A stretch of DNA of 64,000 nucleotides from Neoaquamicrobium sediminum (GCF_013240295.1 NZ_JABETK010000002.1:1-64000); one strand, 5' to 3'. Positions 18,977 through 29,664 are shown, counted from the first letter of the stretch. Notes: a model not told the origin generated them from the sequence alone. Translations and numbers: made by a program.

Positions 18977-20095
18977 TCAGCGACCGATGAAGTCCACGAT
19001 GGTCGCGATGATGCGATCCTGATCCTCCGTCGAGAGGTAGGGGTGCATTGGCAGGCACAGGATTCGCGACGGCAGTTCTTCCGAGAGCGCCAGCCCGCCC
19101 GGCGCGGTCTGGTACTGAGAATACGCCACCTGCTGGTGCAGCGGCTTGACGTAGTAGATCACCGACGGGATGCCCTGGGCCTGCAAATGAGCTTTCAGCT
19201 CGTCCCGGCGCGGGGTTTCGATGGCATACTGCGCCCACGCCGAACGACTGCCGGCGGAAACCTCAGGCACCTTGACGACGCCCTGCAGGCCTTCCTTGTA
19301 GCGCCGCGCGACCGCCTGGCGCTTTTCCATCTCGTCTTCGAGGATGGCGAGTTTCTCGATCAGAATGGCGGCCTGCAGCGTGTCGAGACGCGAATTGATG
19401 CCGACATGGACGTTGTCGTACTGCGTCTCGCCCTTGCCGTGGAAGGCCAGCGAGCGCAGCTTCTCAGCCATCTCGTCGTCGTTTGTGAACATCGCACCGC
19501 CGTCGCCGTAGCAGCCCAGCGGCTTTGCGGGGTAGAAGCTGGTGGAGCCGACCTGGCCGAAGCTGCCGCACATGCCGTTGCCGAACTTGCCACCGATTGC
19601 CTGGGCCGCGTCTTCGATGACGGCGAGCCCGTGGCGCTCGGCGATCGCGGTGATCGCGGAATAGTCGGCGGAAAGGCCGAAGAGATCGACGGGGATGATG
19701 GCGCGCGGGGTCAGCCGACCTTCCGCCTTGACCATCTCGATAGCGTCCTCGAGGCTGGCGGGGTCGATGTTGTAGGTATCCGGATCGATCTCGACGAAGA
19801 CCGGCTCGGCCTGCCTGAGCGCGACAACTTCAGCCGTGGCAGCAAAGGTGAAGGAGGGGCAGAAAACGGCGTCGCCGGGGCCGACCCCATAGGCCATGAG
19901 CGGGAGCAGCAGCGCGTCGGTACCATTGGCACAGGCGACCACGTGCTTGACCCCGACATAGTCGGCCAGCGCGTTTTCGAATTCGGCTACTTGCGGCCCG
20001 AGTATGTATCGGCCGTCGTCGACGACACGGTCGATCGCCGCTTTAAGCTTGTCGCGAATGCGCTCCCGTTGAGCGCCCAGATCGATGAATTGCAT
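18977..20095 (-). CDS. DegT/DnrJ/EryC1/StrS-family aminotransferase
   Basis: 372-residue PLP enzyme of the sugar-aminotransferase fold. Visible motifs: FIDLGAQRERIRDKL start, ANGTDALLLPL, VIEDAAQAIGGKFG with the PLP Asp, the Schiff-base lysine in SFYPAKPLGCYGDGG, and NSRLDTLQAAIL. Members transaminate a keto-sugar nucleotide for surface polysaccharide or antibiotic sugars. No other polysaccharide gene is adjacent, so the pathway is open. tRNA-Gln lies about 120 bases upstream on the same strand. Confidence 0.88.
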   Translation of the reverse strand: MQFIDLGAQRERIRDKLKAAIDRVVDDGRYILGPQVAEFENALADYVGVKHVVACANGTDALLLPLMAYGVGPGDAVFCPSFTFAATAEVVALRQAEPVFVEIDPDTYNIDPASLEDAIEMVKAEGRLTPRAIIPVDLFGLSADYSAITAIAERHGLAVIEDAAQAIGGKFGNGMCGSFGQVGSTSFYPAKPLGCYGDGGAMFTNDDEMAEKLRSLAFHGKGETQYDNVHVGINSRLDTLQAAILIEKLAILEDEMEKRQAVARRYKEGLQGVVKVPEVSAGSRSAWAQYAIETPRRDELKAHLQAQGIPSVIYYVKPLHQQVAYSQYQTAPGGLALSEELPSRILCLPMHPYLSTEDQDRIIATIVDFIGR

Positions 20096-20213
20096 GTCTT
20101 CCCGTTCACTGTGATGCGGCCCGCCTGCCTTGCGGTGACGCTGTTAGCAGAGTTGGGGGAGACCGAAAGCGTGGCGGTGAAGTGACTTGGGCCGCGGGGA
20201 GGTCGAGCGTCGA

Positions 20214-20288
20214 TGGCTGGGGCGCCTGGATTCGAACCAGGGAATGGCGGTACCAAAAACCGCTGCCTTACCGCTTGGCTACGCCCCA
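20214..20288 (-). tRNA. tRNA-Gln (anticodon UUG)
   Basis: Minus-strand cloverleaf of 75 nt including an encoded CCA. Acceptor arm UGGGGCG/CGCCCCA, discriminator G, anticodon stem GCGGU/ACCGC with loop UUUUGGU giving anticodon UUG, and T arm CCUGG-UUCGAAU-CCAGG. All stems pair. Confidence 0.96.
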
Positions 20289-20564
20289 ACGCGGCCGGCC
20301 GTTCCATATCGCGTGCGCCCGACGTCGTAAAGCCTCAACTTCGCGGTCGGCGCTGAACCGGGCCTCGCGGCAGATACGAAAAATCATGCAGGCCGCACGG
20401 GGTAGGGCTGCCGGTATTTTCTGCCGTTCGGCGCAAATTTGAAAAACGCGGTTTTGTCCGCACCCTGGGGCGTCGGGTAATTTTGCATCATGCCCGCTGT
20501 CGACTGGGGCGCGCCGCCAAACAGCTCGTTTTGGCGGCATCTCGCGAAATGGTGCCTATCGGAT

Positions 20565-21490
20565 ATGAAGCAAACTTTGTCAGCGCAGCGCCCAGCGCTT
20601 TCCCATCTGGACAGGCTGGAGGCCGAGGCGATCCACATCTTCCGGGAGGTGGCGGCAACCTTCGCCCGCCCGGTGATGCTCTATTCGGTTGGCAAGGATT
20701 CGTCCGTGCTGCTTCACCTGGCCATGAAGGCCTTCTATCCGGCGAAGCCTCCGTTCCCGTTCCTGCATGTCGACACCACCTGGAAGTTCCGCGAGATGAT
20801 CGCCTTCCGTGACGGGATGGCGGCGACGCACGGCCTCGACCTGCTGGTCCATATCAATCAGGAAGGCGTTGAGCAGGGCATCAACCCGATCGACAGCGGC
20901 TCCAACGTCCACACCCATGTGATGAAGACGCAGGGGCTGCGCCAGGCGCTCGACAAATACGGTTTCGACGCCGCTTTCGGCGGTGCCCGGCGTGATGAGG
21001 AAAATCGCGCGCCAAGGAGCGTATCTTCTCTTTCCGCGACGACAAGCACGGCTGGGACCCCAAGAACCAGCGCCCGGAAATGTGGAAGATTTACAACACG
21101 CGGATCAACCAGGGCGAATCGATCCGGGTCTTTCCGCTCTCCAATTGGACCGAACTCGATATCTGGCAGTACATTCTTCAGGAGAACATCCCGATCGTGC
21201 CGCTCTATTTCGCCGCGAAGCGGCCGGTGGTCGAGCGCGACGGCATGTTGATCATGGTCGACGATGGCAGGCTGAAGCTGCAGCCCGGCGAAGTGGTCAG
21301 TGAGCGTCTCGTGCGTTTCCGCACGCTTGGTTGCTACCCGCTCACCGGCGCGATCGAATCCGATGCCGATACGCTGGAGGGGATCGTCTCCGAAATGCTG
21401 ACGGCACGCACCTCCGAACGCCAGGGGCGTCTCATCGACCGTGACGAGGCGGGTTCGATGGAGAAGAAGAAGCGGGAAGGGTATTTTTGA
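20565..21490 (+). CDS. cysD: sulfate adenylyltransferase subunit 2 (frameshifted)
   Basis: Small catalytic subunit of ATP sulfurylase, which makes APS from sulfate and ATP with CysN. The PP-loop motif [13 protein letters not shown] is about residues 40-52. The frame runs to FGGARRDEE and then breaks at the A-run 21001-21004. Adding one G gives the expected [26 protein letters not shown] and continues to the conserved ending ([11 protein letters not shown]) at 21490, about 308 residues in all. The start [10 protein letters not shown] at 20565 is the family start. First gene of cysD-cysNC-cysQ. Confidence 0.88.
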
Positions 21491-21505
21491 TCATGCTCCA
21501 GAAAT

Positions 21506-23401
21506 GTGGCAGAGGCTCGGTCCCCATCAAGCGATGTCCTGGACTATCTAGCGGAGCAGGAACGGAAGTCGATGCTCCGCTTCCTGACCTGCGGTTCCGT
21601 GGACGACGGCAAGTCGACGCTGATCGGCAGGCTTCTCTATGACACCAAGTTGATCTTCGACGACCAGCTCGCGACCCTCGAGCGGGATTCCAAGAAGCAC
21701 GGCACCACCGGCGACGAGATCGATTTCGCACTGCTGGTTGACGGACTTGAGGCTGAGCGCGAGCAGGGCATCACGATCGATGTCGCCTACCGGTTCTTTT
21801 CGACGCCCAAGCGCAAATTCATCGTCGCCGATGCGCCGGGGCACGAACAATACACCCGCAACATGGCAACCGGAGCGTCGACGGCCGATCTCGCCATCGT
21901 GCTGGTCGATGCGCGCAAGGGTATCTTGCCGCAGACCCGCCGCCACTCGTTCATCGCCTCGCTCCTTGGCATTCGCCACATTTTGCTGGCAGTGAACAAG
22001 ATCGACCTCGTCGACTACGATAGGTCGACTTTCGACAGCATCGCCTCGGAGTATCGGGCGTTCGCCGGCCAGCTCGGTTTCGCCTCCGTCGTGCCGGTCC
22101 CCGTTTCGGCGCGCTACGGGGAGAACGTCGTCACGCGTTCAGTAAACACCGGCTGGTACCACGGCCCGACGATGATCGAGCATCTGGAGACAGTGAAGGT
22201 TGACGAGGACCGGGCACAGAAACCCTTCCGCTTTCCCGTCCAGTATGTGAACCGGCCCAATCTGGATTTCCGCGGTTTCGCAGGCACGATAGCTTCCGGC
22301 ACTGTGCGGCAGGGCGATGAGGTTGTGGTCGCCAAGTCCGGCAAGACGTCACGCGTCAGCCGTATCGTTGCAGCCGGCGGCGATCTCGCTATCGCGCGCG
22401 AAGGGCAGGCTGTGACGCTGGTTCTCGACGACGAGGTTGAAGTATCGCGCGGCAACATCCTGGTCGCGCCGGATGCGCGCCCGCAGGTGGCCGACCAGTT
22501 CGCGGTCAACCTCGTTTGGTTCGATGAGCACGCCCTGATTCCCGGACGGTCCTATCTCTTGAGAACCGAGACAGACCAGGTTGGCGCTACCGTTACGGAA
22601 CTTAAGTATCGTACGAATATCAATAACTTCGCGCATGAGGCGGCGAAATCGATGGAGATGAACGAGGTTGGTGTTTGCAACATCTCGGTGCAATCGCCCC
22701 TCGCGTTCGACAAGTTCGCCGACGACCGGACGACCGGCGCATTCGTGCTGATCGACCGCATAACTAACACCACGGTCGGTGCAGGCATGATTCTGCATCC
22801 GCTGCGCAGGGCTGCCAATATTCACTGGCAGGCACTGGATGTGAACAAGAAGGCCCGCGCCGACCTGAAACATCAGAAGCCAGCGGTGCTGTGGTTCACA
22901 GGCCTGTCGGGTTCCGGTAAGTCGACCATCGCGAACCTGCTTGAAAAGAAGCTGCACGCCTCCGGGCGTCACACCTACATTCTCGATGGCGACAATGTAC
23001 GCCACGGCCTCAACCGCGACCTCGGCTTCACCGAGGAAGATCGCGTAGAGAACATTCGCCGGGTGGCCGAGGTGGCGCGCCTGATGGCCGATGCGGGTCT
23101 GATCGTGCTCGTCTCCTTCATCTCGCCCTTCCGTGCCGAACGCCGGATGGCCCGCGAACTGATGAGCGATGGCGAATTCGTCGAGGTGTTTGTGGACACG
23201 CCGTTCGAGGAGTGCGCGCGGCGCGACCCGAAGGGGCTCTATGCGCGGGCGCTCAAGGGTGAGATCGCCAACTTCACGGGCGTCGATTCCCCTTACGAGG
23301 CACCGGAGAATGCGGATGTTCATCTGGAGACCGCCGGACGCGCGCCAGAGGAGATGGCCGACGAACTGGAAAATTGGTTGCGCCAGCGCGGCTATTGCTG
23401 A
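21506..23401 (+). CDS. cysN/C: bifunctional sulfate adenylyltransferase subunit 1 / adenylylsulfate kinase
   Basis: 631-residue fusion. The N-terminal CysN GTPase has GSVDDGKST (P-loop, about residues 30-38), the DAPGHEQY switch II and NKID; the C-terminal CysC APS kinase has the P-loop GLSGSGKST near residue 470 and the [10 protein letters not shown] and FISPFRAER motifs. Together with CysD it activates sulfate to APS and PAPS. The fused form is usual in rhizobia (cf. NodQ). The start is a GTG at 21506, 15 bases after cysD. No nod genes are in the window, so a housekeeping role is more likely than nodulation-factor sulfation. Confidence 0.94.
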   Translation: MAEARSPSSDVLDYLAEQERKSMLRFLTCGSVDDGKSTLIGRLLYDTKLIFDDQLATLERDSKKHGTTGDEIDFALLVDGLEAEREQGITIDVAYRFFSTPKRKFIVADAPGHEQYTRNMATGASTADLAIVLVDARKGILPQTRRHSFIASLLGIRHILLAVNKIDLVDYDRSTFDSIASEYRAFAGQLGFASVVPVPVSARYGENVVTRSVNTGWYHGPTMIEHLETVKVDEDRAQKPFRFPVQYVNRPNLDFRGFAGTIASGTVRQGDEVVVAKSGKTSRVSRIVAAGGDLAIAREGQAVTLVLDDEVEVSRGNILVAPDARPQVADQFAVNLVWFDEHALIPGRSYLLRTETDQVGATVTELKYRTNINNFAHEAAKSMEMNEVGVCNISVQSPLAFDKFADDRTTGAFVLIDRITNTTVGAGMILHPLRRAANIHWQALDVNKKARADLKHQKPAVLWFTGLSGSGKSTIANLLEKKLHASGRHTYILDGDNVRHGLNRDLGFTEEDRVENIRRVAEVARLMADAGLIVLVSFISPFRAERRMARELMSDGEFVEVFVDTPFEECARRDPKGLYARALKGEIANFTGVDSPYEAPENADVHLETAGRAPEEMADELENWLRQRGYC

Positions 23402-23424
23402 CGGTGCGCCGACGCTGTATCGCG

Positions 23425-24243
23425 ATGGCCATGCAGATATTGCCTGACGACAGAGCCGTGAATGCCGTTCTTGAACCCCTCGCATTGGCGGCGGGGCGGC
23501 GGATCATGGAAATTTGCGACCGTGGCTTTGCCGCCGAGCAGAAATCCGATTGCTCGCCAGTGACCGAAGCCGATCGGGACGCCGAGGCAATCATCCTCAA
23601 AGGACTTCGCGAGAGCTTTCCCGGCATTCCCGTTGTTGCCGAAGAGGAGGCCGCTGAGGGGCACGCGCCCGATTCTGTCGGCAGTGTCTTCTTTCTCGTC
23701 GATCCGCTGGACGGCACGCGGGAGTTCGTCAGCGGCAATGGCGACTTCACCGTCAACATTGCGCTGGTGCGTGACGGCACGCCTGTCATCGGCGTGGTCT
23801 ATGCACCCGCGCGGAGGGAACTCTATTCGGGCTATCCCGGTTCGGCGTCACTGGTTGCGACCGATGCCGACCATAAAGCGCGCGACCGTCGCGCTATCGT
23901 TGTGCGCGATGGCTGCGCGCCGCTGACCGTCGTCGCAAGTCGCTCCCACAACACGCCTGACACCGATGCCTTCATTGGCCGTTACGAGCCCGCGCTGCGC
24001 ATTTCCGTCGGATCGTCGCTGAAATTCTGCCTGCTTGCATGTGGCGAGGCGGACCTCTACCCGCGCCTCGGGCGTACGATGCAGTGGGACACTGCGGCAG
24101 GCGACGCGGTGCTACGAGCAGCAGGCGGCATGACCCGCACTCTGGACGGCAAGCCGTTTCGTTATGGTGCGGGCACAGCGGAAGGCGACGCACCTTTCGC
24201 GAACCCGCATTTCGTTGCCGAAGGCCGGCTGCCGCGCGATTAG
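23425..24243 (+). CDS. cysQ: 3'(2'),5'-bisphosphate nucleotidase CysQ
   Basis: 272-residue Mg2+-dependent phosphatase of the inositol-monophosphatase fold that hydrolyses PAP (3'-phosphoadenosine 5'-phosphate), the by-product of PAPS use, to AMP. Metal-binding motifs: EEEAAE, VDPLDGTREF and WDTAAGDAVLRAAGG. It follows cysNC with 23 bases between and completes the sulfate activation operon. The start is set at MAMQILPDD (23425); 23431 is possible. Confidence 0.92.
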   Translation: MAMQILPDDRAVNAVLEPLALAAGRRIMEICDRGFAAEQKSDCSPVTEADRDAEAIILKGLRESFPGIPVVAEEEAAEGHAPDSVGSVFFLVDPLDGTREFVSGNGDFTVNIALVRDGTPVIGVVYAPARRELYSGYPGSASLVATDADHKARDRRAIVVRDGCAPLTVVASRSHNTPDTDAFIGRYEPALRISVGSSLKFCLLACGEADLYPRLGRTMQWDTAAGDAVLRAAGGMTRTLDGKPFRYGAGTAEGDAPFANPHFVAEGRLPRD

Positions 24244-24395
24244 GCTGCGGCGACCATAACGGCCGAATAACCCGTTTCCCGTGTGATCTCACCGTCAAGC
24301 GCATGTGGCAAAAAGGCTGCCATGGGCCGCGCGGGATTTGCCATTCGCGCCCGCATGCCTATAACCCGCCCCGAGACCCGAAGGCGAATTGCACG

Positions 24396-25499
24396 ATGAC
24401 CACGATTGCCACCCCGTACTATCTGATCGACAAGCAGAAGCTGCTTCGCAACATGGAGAAGATCGCCTATGTGCGCCAAGCCTCTGGCGCCAAGGCGCTG
24501 CTGGCGCTCAAATGCTTTGCGACATGGTCGGTCTTCGACCTCATGCGCGACTACATGGATGGTACCACCTCCTCGTCGCTCAACGAGGTGCGGCTGGGGC
24601 GTGAGAAGTTCGGTGGCGAAACCCACGCCTATTCGGTCGCCTACGCGGATCACGAGATCGACGAGGTAGTTTCCCACGCCGACAAGATCATCTTCAACTC
24701 CATCGGCCAGTTCGAGCGCTTCGCCGATCGGGCGACCGACATTGCGTGCGGGCTTCGGCTCAATCCGCAGGTCTCGTCATCGAGTTTCGATCTCGCCGAC
24801 CCGGCGCGCCCGTTCAGCCGGCTGGGTGAATGGGACGTTGCCAAGGTCGAGACGGTGATGGACCGGGTAACCGGCTTCATGATCCACAACAACTGCGAGA
24901 ACGCCGATTTTGACCTGTTCGACCGGATGCTCGGCCAGATCGAGGAACGGTTCGGCACGCTGCTGTCGCGCGTCGACTGGGTCAGCCTCGGCGGCGGCAT
25001 CCATTTCACCGGCGACGACTACCCGATCGACGCATTCTGCGCGCGACTGAAGGCGTTTGCCGAGCGCTACGGCGTGCAGGTGTATCTCGAGCCGGGCGAA
25101 GCTTCGATCACCAGGAGCACGACGCTCGAGGTGACGGTGCTCGACACGCTCTTCAATGGCAAGAACCTCGCCATTGTCGACAGCTCCATTGAAGCGCACA
25201 TGCTTGACCTGCTGATCTATCGCGAGACCGCCAAGATCGAACCCAACGAGGGCGGGCACACCTACATGGTGTGCGGCAAGTCGTGCCTTGCGGGCGATAT
25301 CTTCGGCGAGTTTCGCTTCCCGGACGAACTCAAGGTCGGAGACCGGATCTCCGTCCAGGATGCCGCCGGTTATACCATGGTCAAGAAGAACTGGTTCAAC
25401 GGAGTGAAGATGCCGTCGATCGCGGTGCGCGAGCTCGACGGAACCGTAAAGGTCGTGCGCGAGTTCGGCTTCGACGATTATGCTGCGAGCCTTTCGTAG
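24396..25499 (+). CDS. nspC: carboxynorspermidine decarboxylase
   Basis: 367-residue PLP enzyme of the alanine-racemase-fold decarboxylases. It removes CO2 from carboxy(nor)spermidine to give spermidine or norspermidine. Features: the PLP-lysine in AKALLALKCFATW (about residues 29-41), the GGGIHF glycine loop, the EPGEA phosphate-binding motif and the active-site cysteine in CGKSCLAGDIFGE. The start at MTTIATPYYLIDKQK is the family start; a longer in-frame ORF overlapping cysQ is ignored. The partner synthase follows 44 bases downstream. Confidence 0.93.
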   Translation: MTTIATPYYLIDKQKLLRNMEKIAYVRQASGAKALLALKCFATWSVFDLMRDYMDGTTSSSLNEVRLGREKFGGETHAYSVAYADHEIDEVVSHADKIIFNSIGQFERFADRATDIACGLRLNPQVSSSSFDLADPARPFSRLGEWDVAKVETVMDRVTGFMIHNNCENADFDLFDRMLGQIEERFGTLLSRVDWVSLGGGIHFTGDDYPIDAFCARLKAFAERYGVQVYLEPGEASITRSTTLEVTVLDTLFNGKNLAIVDSSIEAHMLDLLIYRETAKIEPNEGGHTYMVCGKSCLAGDIFGEFRFPDELKVGDRISVQDAAGYTMVKKNWFNGVKMPSIAVRELDGTVKVVREFGFDDYAASLS

Positions 25500-25543
25500 G
25501 CCCGTCCCGTTTCAAGCAGTCTTGAAGGAGACAGACCCCCGAA

Positions 25544-26785
25544 ATGAAGAAAAACGTTCTCATCATCGGCGCCGGCGGCGTGGCGCAGGTCGTGGCGCAC
25601 AAATGCGCGCAGAACAACGACGTTCTCGGCGACATTCATGTCGCCTCGCGAACCGTCGAGAAATGCCACGCCATCGTGGATTCGATCAACGAAAAGAAGG
25701 CTCTGAAGACCGACGGCCGGGTCGAGGCTCATGCACTTGATGCAATGGATGTCGGCGCGACAAAGGCGCTGATCGAGAAGACGGGCGCTGAAATCGTCAT
25801 CAATGTGGGCTCGGCCTTCGTCAACATGTCGGTACTGTCTGCCTGCATCGAGACGGGCGCGGCCTATATCGACACCGCCATTCACGAGGATCCGCTGAAG
25901 ATCTGCGAGACGCCGCCGTGGTACGCCAACTACGAATGGAAGCGGCGCGAGGAATGCGAGAAGGCCGGCGTTACGGCCGTTCTGGGCGCGGGCTTCGACC
26001 CTGGCGTGGTGAACGCCTATGCCAAGCTAGCCTATGACGAATATTTCGACCGCGTCGACACGATCGACATCATCGACGTCAATGCCGGCAGCCATGGCCG
26101 CTGGTTCGCGACCAATTTCGACCCGGAGATCAATTTCCGCGAGTTCACGGGGCAGGTCTGGTCCTGGCAGAGCAACGAATGGGTTTCGAACAAGATGTTC
26201 GAGGTCCGCAAGGAATGGGACCTGCCGGTGGTCGGCACCAGCACGACCTACATGACCGGGCACGACGAGGTGCACTCCCTGTCGCAGAATCTCGGCGTGC
26301 CGACAGTGCGCTTCTGGATGGGCTTCGGCGACCACTACGTCAACGTCTTTACCGTGCTCAACAACCTGGGGCTCCTGTCCGAGCAGCCGGTCACCACCGC
26401 AGAAGGGCTGGACGTCGTGCCGCTGAAGGTGGTGAAGGCCGTGCTGCCCGATCCGTCATCGCTCGCGCCGAGCTACACCGGAAAGACCTGCATTGGCGAC
26501 CTGGTCAAGGGCGTGAAGGACGGCAAAGAGCGCGAGGTCTTCATCTACAACGTGGCCGACCACAAGGAAGCCTACGAGGAGGTTGGCAGCCAGGGCATCT
26601 CCTACACTGCCGGCGTTCCTGCGGTCGCGGCCGCGATGCTGATTGCGACCGGAGAGTGGGACGTGAAGAAGATGGCCAATGTCGAAAACCTGCCGCCGCG
26701 TCCGTTCCTCGCGGTGCTCGACAGGATCGGCCTGCCGACGCGGATCCGTGAAGGCGAGGACGACAGGGCGCTCGACTTCGCCTAG
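25544..26785 (+). CDS. carboxynorspermidine synthase (saccharopine dehydrogenase family)
   Basis: 413-residue NADPH-dependent enzyme that condenses L-aspartate semialdehyde with putrescine (or diaminopropane) to carboxyspermidine (carboxynorspermidine). The Rossmann motif is VLIIGAGGVAQVV at the N-terminus; the rest matches the saccharopine-dehydrogenase-like carboxyspermidine dehydrogenases (GAGFDPGVVNAYA, SYTAGVPAVAAAM). It is often misnamed saccharopine dehydrogenase; the adjacent nspC supports the polyamine role. A rho-independent terminator follows. Confidence 0.9.
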   Translation: MKKNVLIIGAGGVAQVVAHKCAQNNDVLGDIHVASRTVEKCHAIVDSINEKKALKTDGRVEAHALDAMDVGATKALIEKTGAEIVINVGSAFVNMSVLSACIETGAAYIDTAIHEDPLKICETPPWYANYEWKRREECEKAGVTAVLGAGFDPGVVNAYAKLAYDEYFDRVDTIDIIDVNAGSHGRWFATNFDPEINFREFTGQVWSWQSNEWVSNKMFEVRKEWDLPVVGTSTTYMTGHDEVHSLSQNLGVPTVRFWMGFGDHYVNVFTVLNNLGLLSEQPVTTAEGLDVVPLKVVKAVLPDPSSLAPSYTGKTCIGDLVKGVKDGKEREVFIYNVADHKEAYEEVGSQGISYTAGVPAVAAAMLIATGEWDVKKMANVENLPPRPFLAVLDRIGLPTRIREGEDDRALDFA

Positions 26786-26805
26786 TTTCCACTGAACGTG
26801 CCTGT

Positions 26806-26843
26806 AACCCGCCTCGGCCAGACGCCGGGGCGGGTTAGTTTTT
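26806..26843. terminator. bidirectional terminator after carboxynorspermidine synthase
   Basis: Stem AACCCGCCTCGG / CCGGGGCGGGTT (one mismatch), loop CCAGACG, followed by AGTTTTT. It overlaps the stop codon of the convergent DUF2339 gene. Confidence 0.8.
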
Positions 26844-29531
26844 GGCCGTTGCCAGCATGCGCTGGTAGAACATGCCGATGCCGATCAGCACGCCGCCCAG
26901 CCCCATGAAGGAGAGGGCGCGCAGCACGCCTTCGAGCTGGCGCATGTCGTAGAGGAAGACCTTGGCCACGGCCACGACGACCAGCACCGCCGAGGCGAGA
27001 CGCAGGGCCCGCGAACCGAAGCGTAGTCCGGCGACCAGCAGGAGTACCCCGAGCACCAGCCAGACGGCGGAGTGTGTGTACGCCTCGACTTCGCCCATGC
27101 CCTTCCAGGCCCCGATGAACTCGCCCTGGAACAGCCGCCGTACGGAGAGCGTGACATAGGCAAAGCCAAGCGCTGCCGCACAGATGGACAGCATCGCGAC
27201 GTACCAGTCCGGCCGGATGCCCCGAGCGCGCCATGCCAGCGCAGCCAGCGCGACCGCGGGCATCAGATAGCCAAGCAGCAGAAGGTTGACGACGGGAATG
27301 GTGCCCGTGGACTCGTTTGTGAGCAGCGGGTTGAGGCCAATGAAATGCGCGCTCGCGATGAACAGGACCGAAAGCATGCCGAGCCCGATGGAACCACATC
27401 GGAACACGGGGCTCGGCGAGCGCCTGTCCAGCGCCAGGAGTACCGCGCCGCCGCCGATGGCGATGAGCGTGTAGATGGATTGCTCCCCGAGTGTCGGCTC
27501 GCTCGCATCGATGACGCCGCCATACATCGCATGCCGCGCCAGCATGCCCGCACCCACCATCGCGAAAAGCGCCGAGAAAGCTTCCATCGCCAGCCGCGCC
27601 CTGCCGTCGGTGGTGCGCAGCAATTGCCATGCGGCATAGGCGAATGCCGCAGCAGGCAGCAGGTAGCCCGGCGTCAGCGCGTTGAAGAACGGCGTCGTGC
27701 CGAGGAATTCCGGACCGGCGATGGTCGGATCGACAATCACCCTGCCAAGCGTCACTGCCGCGAAGCCGGTTGATAGCCAGCCGAGCACAGGCCACCGCCG
27801 CAGTCGTGTCAACGCAGCCGGCAAAGCTGCGGCGATGCCGGACAGCACTGTTGTCAGTACCGGACCGAAACCGGTGACGAGCGCGAGGCACATGGCTGCC
27901 GCTGCGCCTGCTGCGAGGAAGGTAACCGCCCAGCCACCGGTCTGCGGTGGTTGCTCGGCTCGGGCGACCAGTTCTGCCGCTGCACCCAATGCTCCCGCAA
28001 GGACGAATGCCGCTGCGGCAAAACGCCAGTCGATGTTGAGATTGCCGTGGAGGAACCAGGTGATCGCGAGTGTGCTGACGGGTACCACCGCAGCCCAAAA
28101 CGCCCAGCTCAACGCCTGAACAGGATTGGCTGCGACCGAACGCCTGGCCATCGCAATGCCACCGGCAAAAAACAGGATCGCGATGGCGGCGGAATAAGGC
28201 GCGAAGCCGCCGGCGCCGATATCCGCCCAGATTCCGTCCATGGCGAAGCGGCCGCCATAGAGGTCGAAAATGAAATCGCCATTCAGAATGCGCAGGCCCT
28301 GGAGGACGATTGCCGCCAGTCCGGCTGCGTGCAGCATCGCAATCGCGCGGGCGCGCCATGCGGCCACGCCGAGCATGGCGGTTATCAACGCCGCGGCCCA
28401 GACATTGCTGGAGGTCGTGCCGTCGAGATTGACCGTAGTGAGCGCCATGAGCGCGGCGAAGATCGCAGCGACCACGGACGCGGCATCGGTAGTGCGGGTG
28501 GTGTCGGCATCGGACCGTCTGGCAAGCCAGATGCCACCGAGAACGGCAAGTCCCAACAGATGCAGGAATACGAGTGGGCCCGCCTCAGGTACGGGAGCGC
28601 CGGCGAGATAGGCGACGCTCCACAGGCCAGCGCCCAGATATGCGCCCGATGCCAGCAACTGCCAGCGCCTTGTGGCTGCGACGGCAACGGCCGCGCTCAG
28701 CACGATCGCCAGGTAGATGAAAAGCGTCCACGCGCTCGGCGCGTCGGACGCGACCAGTAACGGCGTCAGGTAGGAGCCAAGAAGCCCGAGGCCGGCGAGC
28801 GCCTGTCCGTGAATGAGCGCTGCGGCGACGGTGGCCAGCGCTAATGCGCCAAGCAGCACGAACGCGGCAGTCGGCCCGATGAAACCGTAGATTCCATGAG
28901 CAGCGTAGGTGGCGCCAAACAGTGTGAAGGCACCGGCGGCCGTCAGAATGGCAGGGATATAGGCGGCATCCAGCCCTCCAACGGGCGATCGGAAGCCGCG
29001 CCGTCTTGCCAATTCGCCCGCGCCGGCCAGCAGTGCGCCGAACACAGAGGCGAAAGTGAGTCGTACGCCGGGGCCGAATATGCCGGCCTCGATCGAGTAG
29101 CGGACAAGGAAGACACCGCCCAGCGCCAGCGCTAGACCCCCGACCCAGACAGCCCAACGCGTGCCAAGCGTCGTTTCAAGATCCGGCTTTCGGGTCACTT
29201 CCGTGACGTCGGCCGGGGCGGTTGCCGCTGCTTCGTCGCTTGTGGCGCGTGCCGCAGCAGCCAGAGCCCAAGGGCTTGGCGACTGCTCCTCAATATCGGG
29301 CTCGCCTTCCTCGACCGGCGCGGGTTCGACAGGCTCGACGGTGCCCTCTTTGATGGAAACAAGCGTTGCTTCCGTTACCGCCGCGGGCGCTACGTTGGCG
29401 GCCATTGAACTGTCAGCCGCGACCCGTGCCTGCAACGCAACGAGCTGACGTTCTAGTTCACCGAGACGCGTGTGCTGTTTGCGCAGCACGGCGAACACCG
29501 CGATGGCGGCTATGATGACGATGAATTCCAT
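26835..29531 (-). CDS. DUF2339 family polytopic membrane protein
   Basis: 898-residue protein. An N-terminal helix (MEFIVIIAAIAVFAVL) is followed by a short coiled-coil segment (RKQHTRLGELERQLVALQAR), a low-complexity Ala/Glu/Pro linker to about residue 130, the conserved LETTLGTRWAVWVGGLALALGGVFLVRYSIE segment, and then about 20 or more hydrophobic helices to the C-terminus. This is the DUF2339 architecture. Function is not established. The start at MEFIV has a GAGAGGGAAG box upstream. Confidence 0.88.
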   Translation of the reverse strand: MEFIVIIAAIAVFAVLRKQHTRLGELERQLVALQARVAADSSMAANVAPAAVTEATLVSIKEGTVEPVEPAPVEEGEPDIEEQSPSPWALAAAARATSDEAAATAPADVTEVTRKPDLETTLGTRWAVWVGGLALALGGVFLVRYSIEAGIFGPGVRLTFASVFGALLAGAGELARRRGFRSPVGGLDAAYIPAILTAAGAFTLFGATYAAHGIYGFIGPTAAFVLLGALALATVAAALIHGQALAGLGLLGSYLTPLLVASDAPSAWTLFIYLAIVLSAAVAVAATRRWQLLASGAYLGAGLWSVAYLAGAPVPEAGPLVFLHLLGLAVLGGIWLARRSDADTTRTTDAASVVAAIFAALMALTTVNLDGTTSSNVWAAALITAMLGVAAWRARAIAMLHAAGLAAIVLQGLRILNGDFIFDLYGGRFAMDGIWADIGAGGFAPYSAAIAILFFAGGIAMARRSVAANPVQALSWAFWAAVVPVSTLAITWFLHGNLNIDWRFAAAAFVLAGALGAAAELVARAEQPPQTGGWAVTFLAAGAAAAMCLALVTGFGPVLTTVLSGIAAALPAALTRLRRWPVLGWLSTGFAAVTLGRVIVDPTIAGPEFLGTTPFFNALTPGYLLPAAAFAYAAWQLLRTTDGRARLAMEAFSALFAMVGAGMLARHAMYGGVIDASEPTLGEQSIYTLIAIGGGAVLLALDRRSPSPVFRCGSIGLGMLSVLFIASAHFIGLNPLLTNESTGTIPVVNLLLLGYLMPAVALAALAWRARGIRPDWYVAMLSICAAALGFAYVTLSVRRLFQGEFIGAWKGMGEVEAYTHSAVWLVLGVLLLVAGLRFGSRALRLASAVLVVVAVAKVFLYDMRQLEGVLRALSFMGLGGVLIGIGMFYQRMLATAKN

Positions 29532-29664
29532 CGCGGGGCTTCCCTCTCTCCCGGCGCGAGTCGCCGCAGAAGGATGGCTACCGCCTATTGCCCGTTCGTT
29601 CAATCTGGCCGTGCATTGGCGGTCTTTTGCCGCCCTGACCGGTGAGCAGCCGGTTTAAATCCGC

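Noticed and set aside
26782..28359. Second minus-strand frame of 525 residues within the DUF2339 gene
   Set aside because: It runs in a shadow frame of the DUF2339 gene with Arg/Gly-rich composition and no domain.
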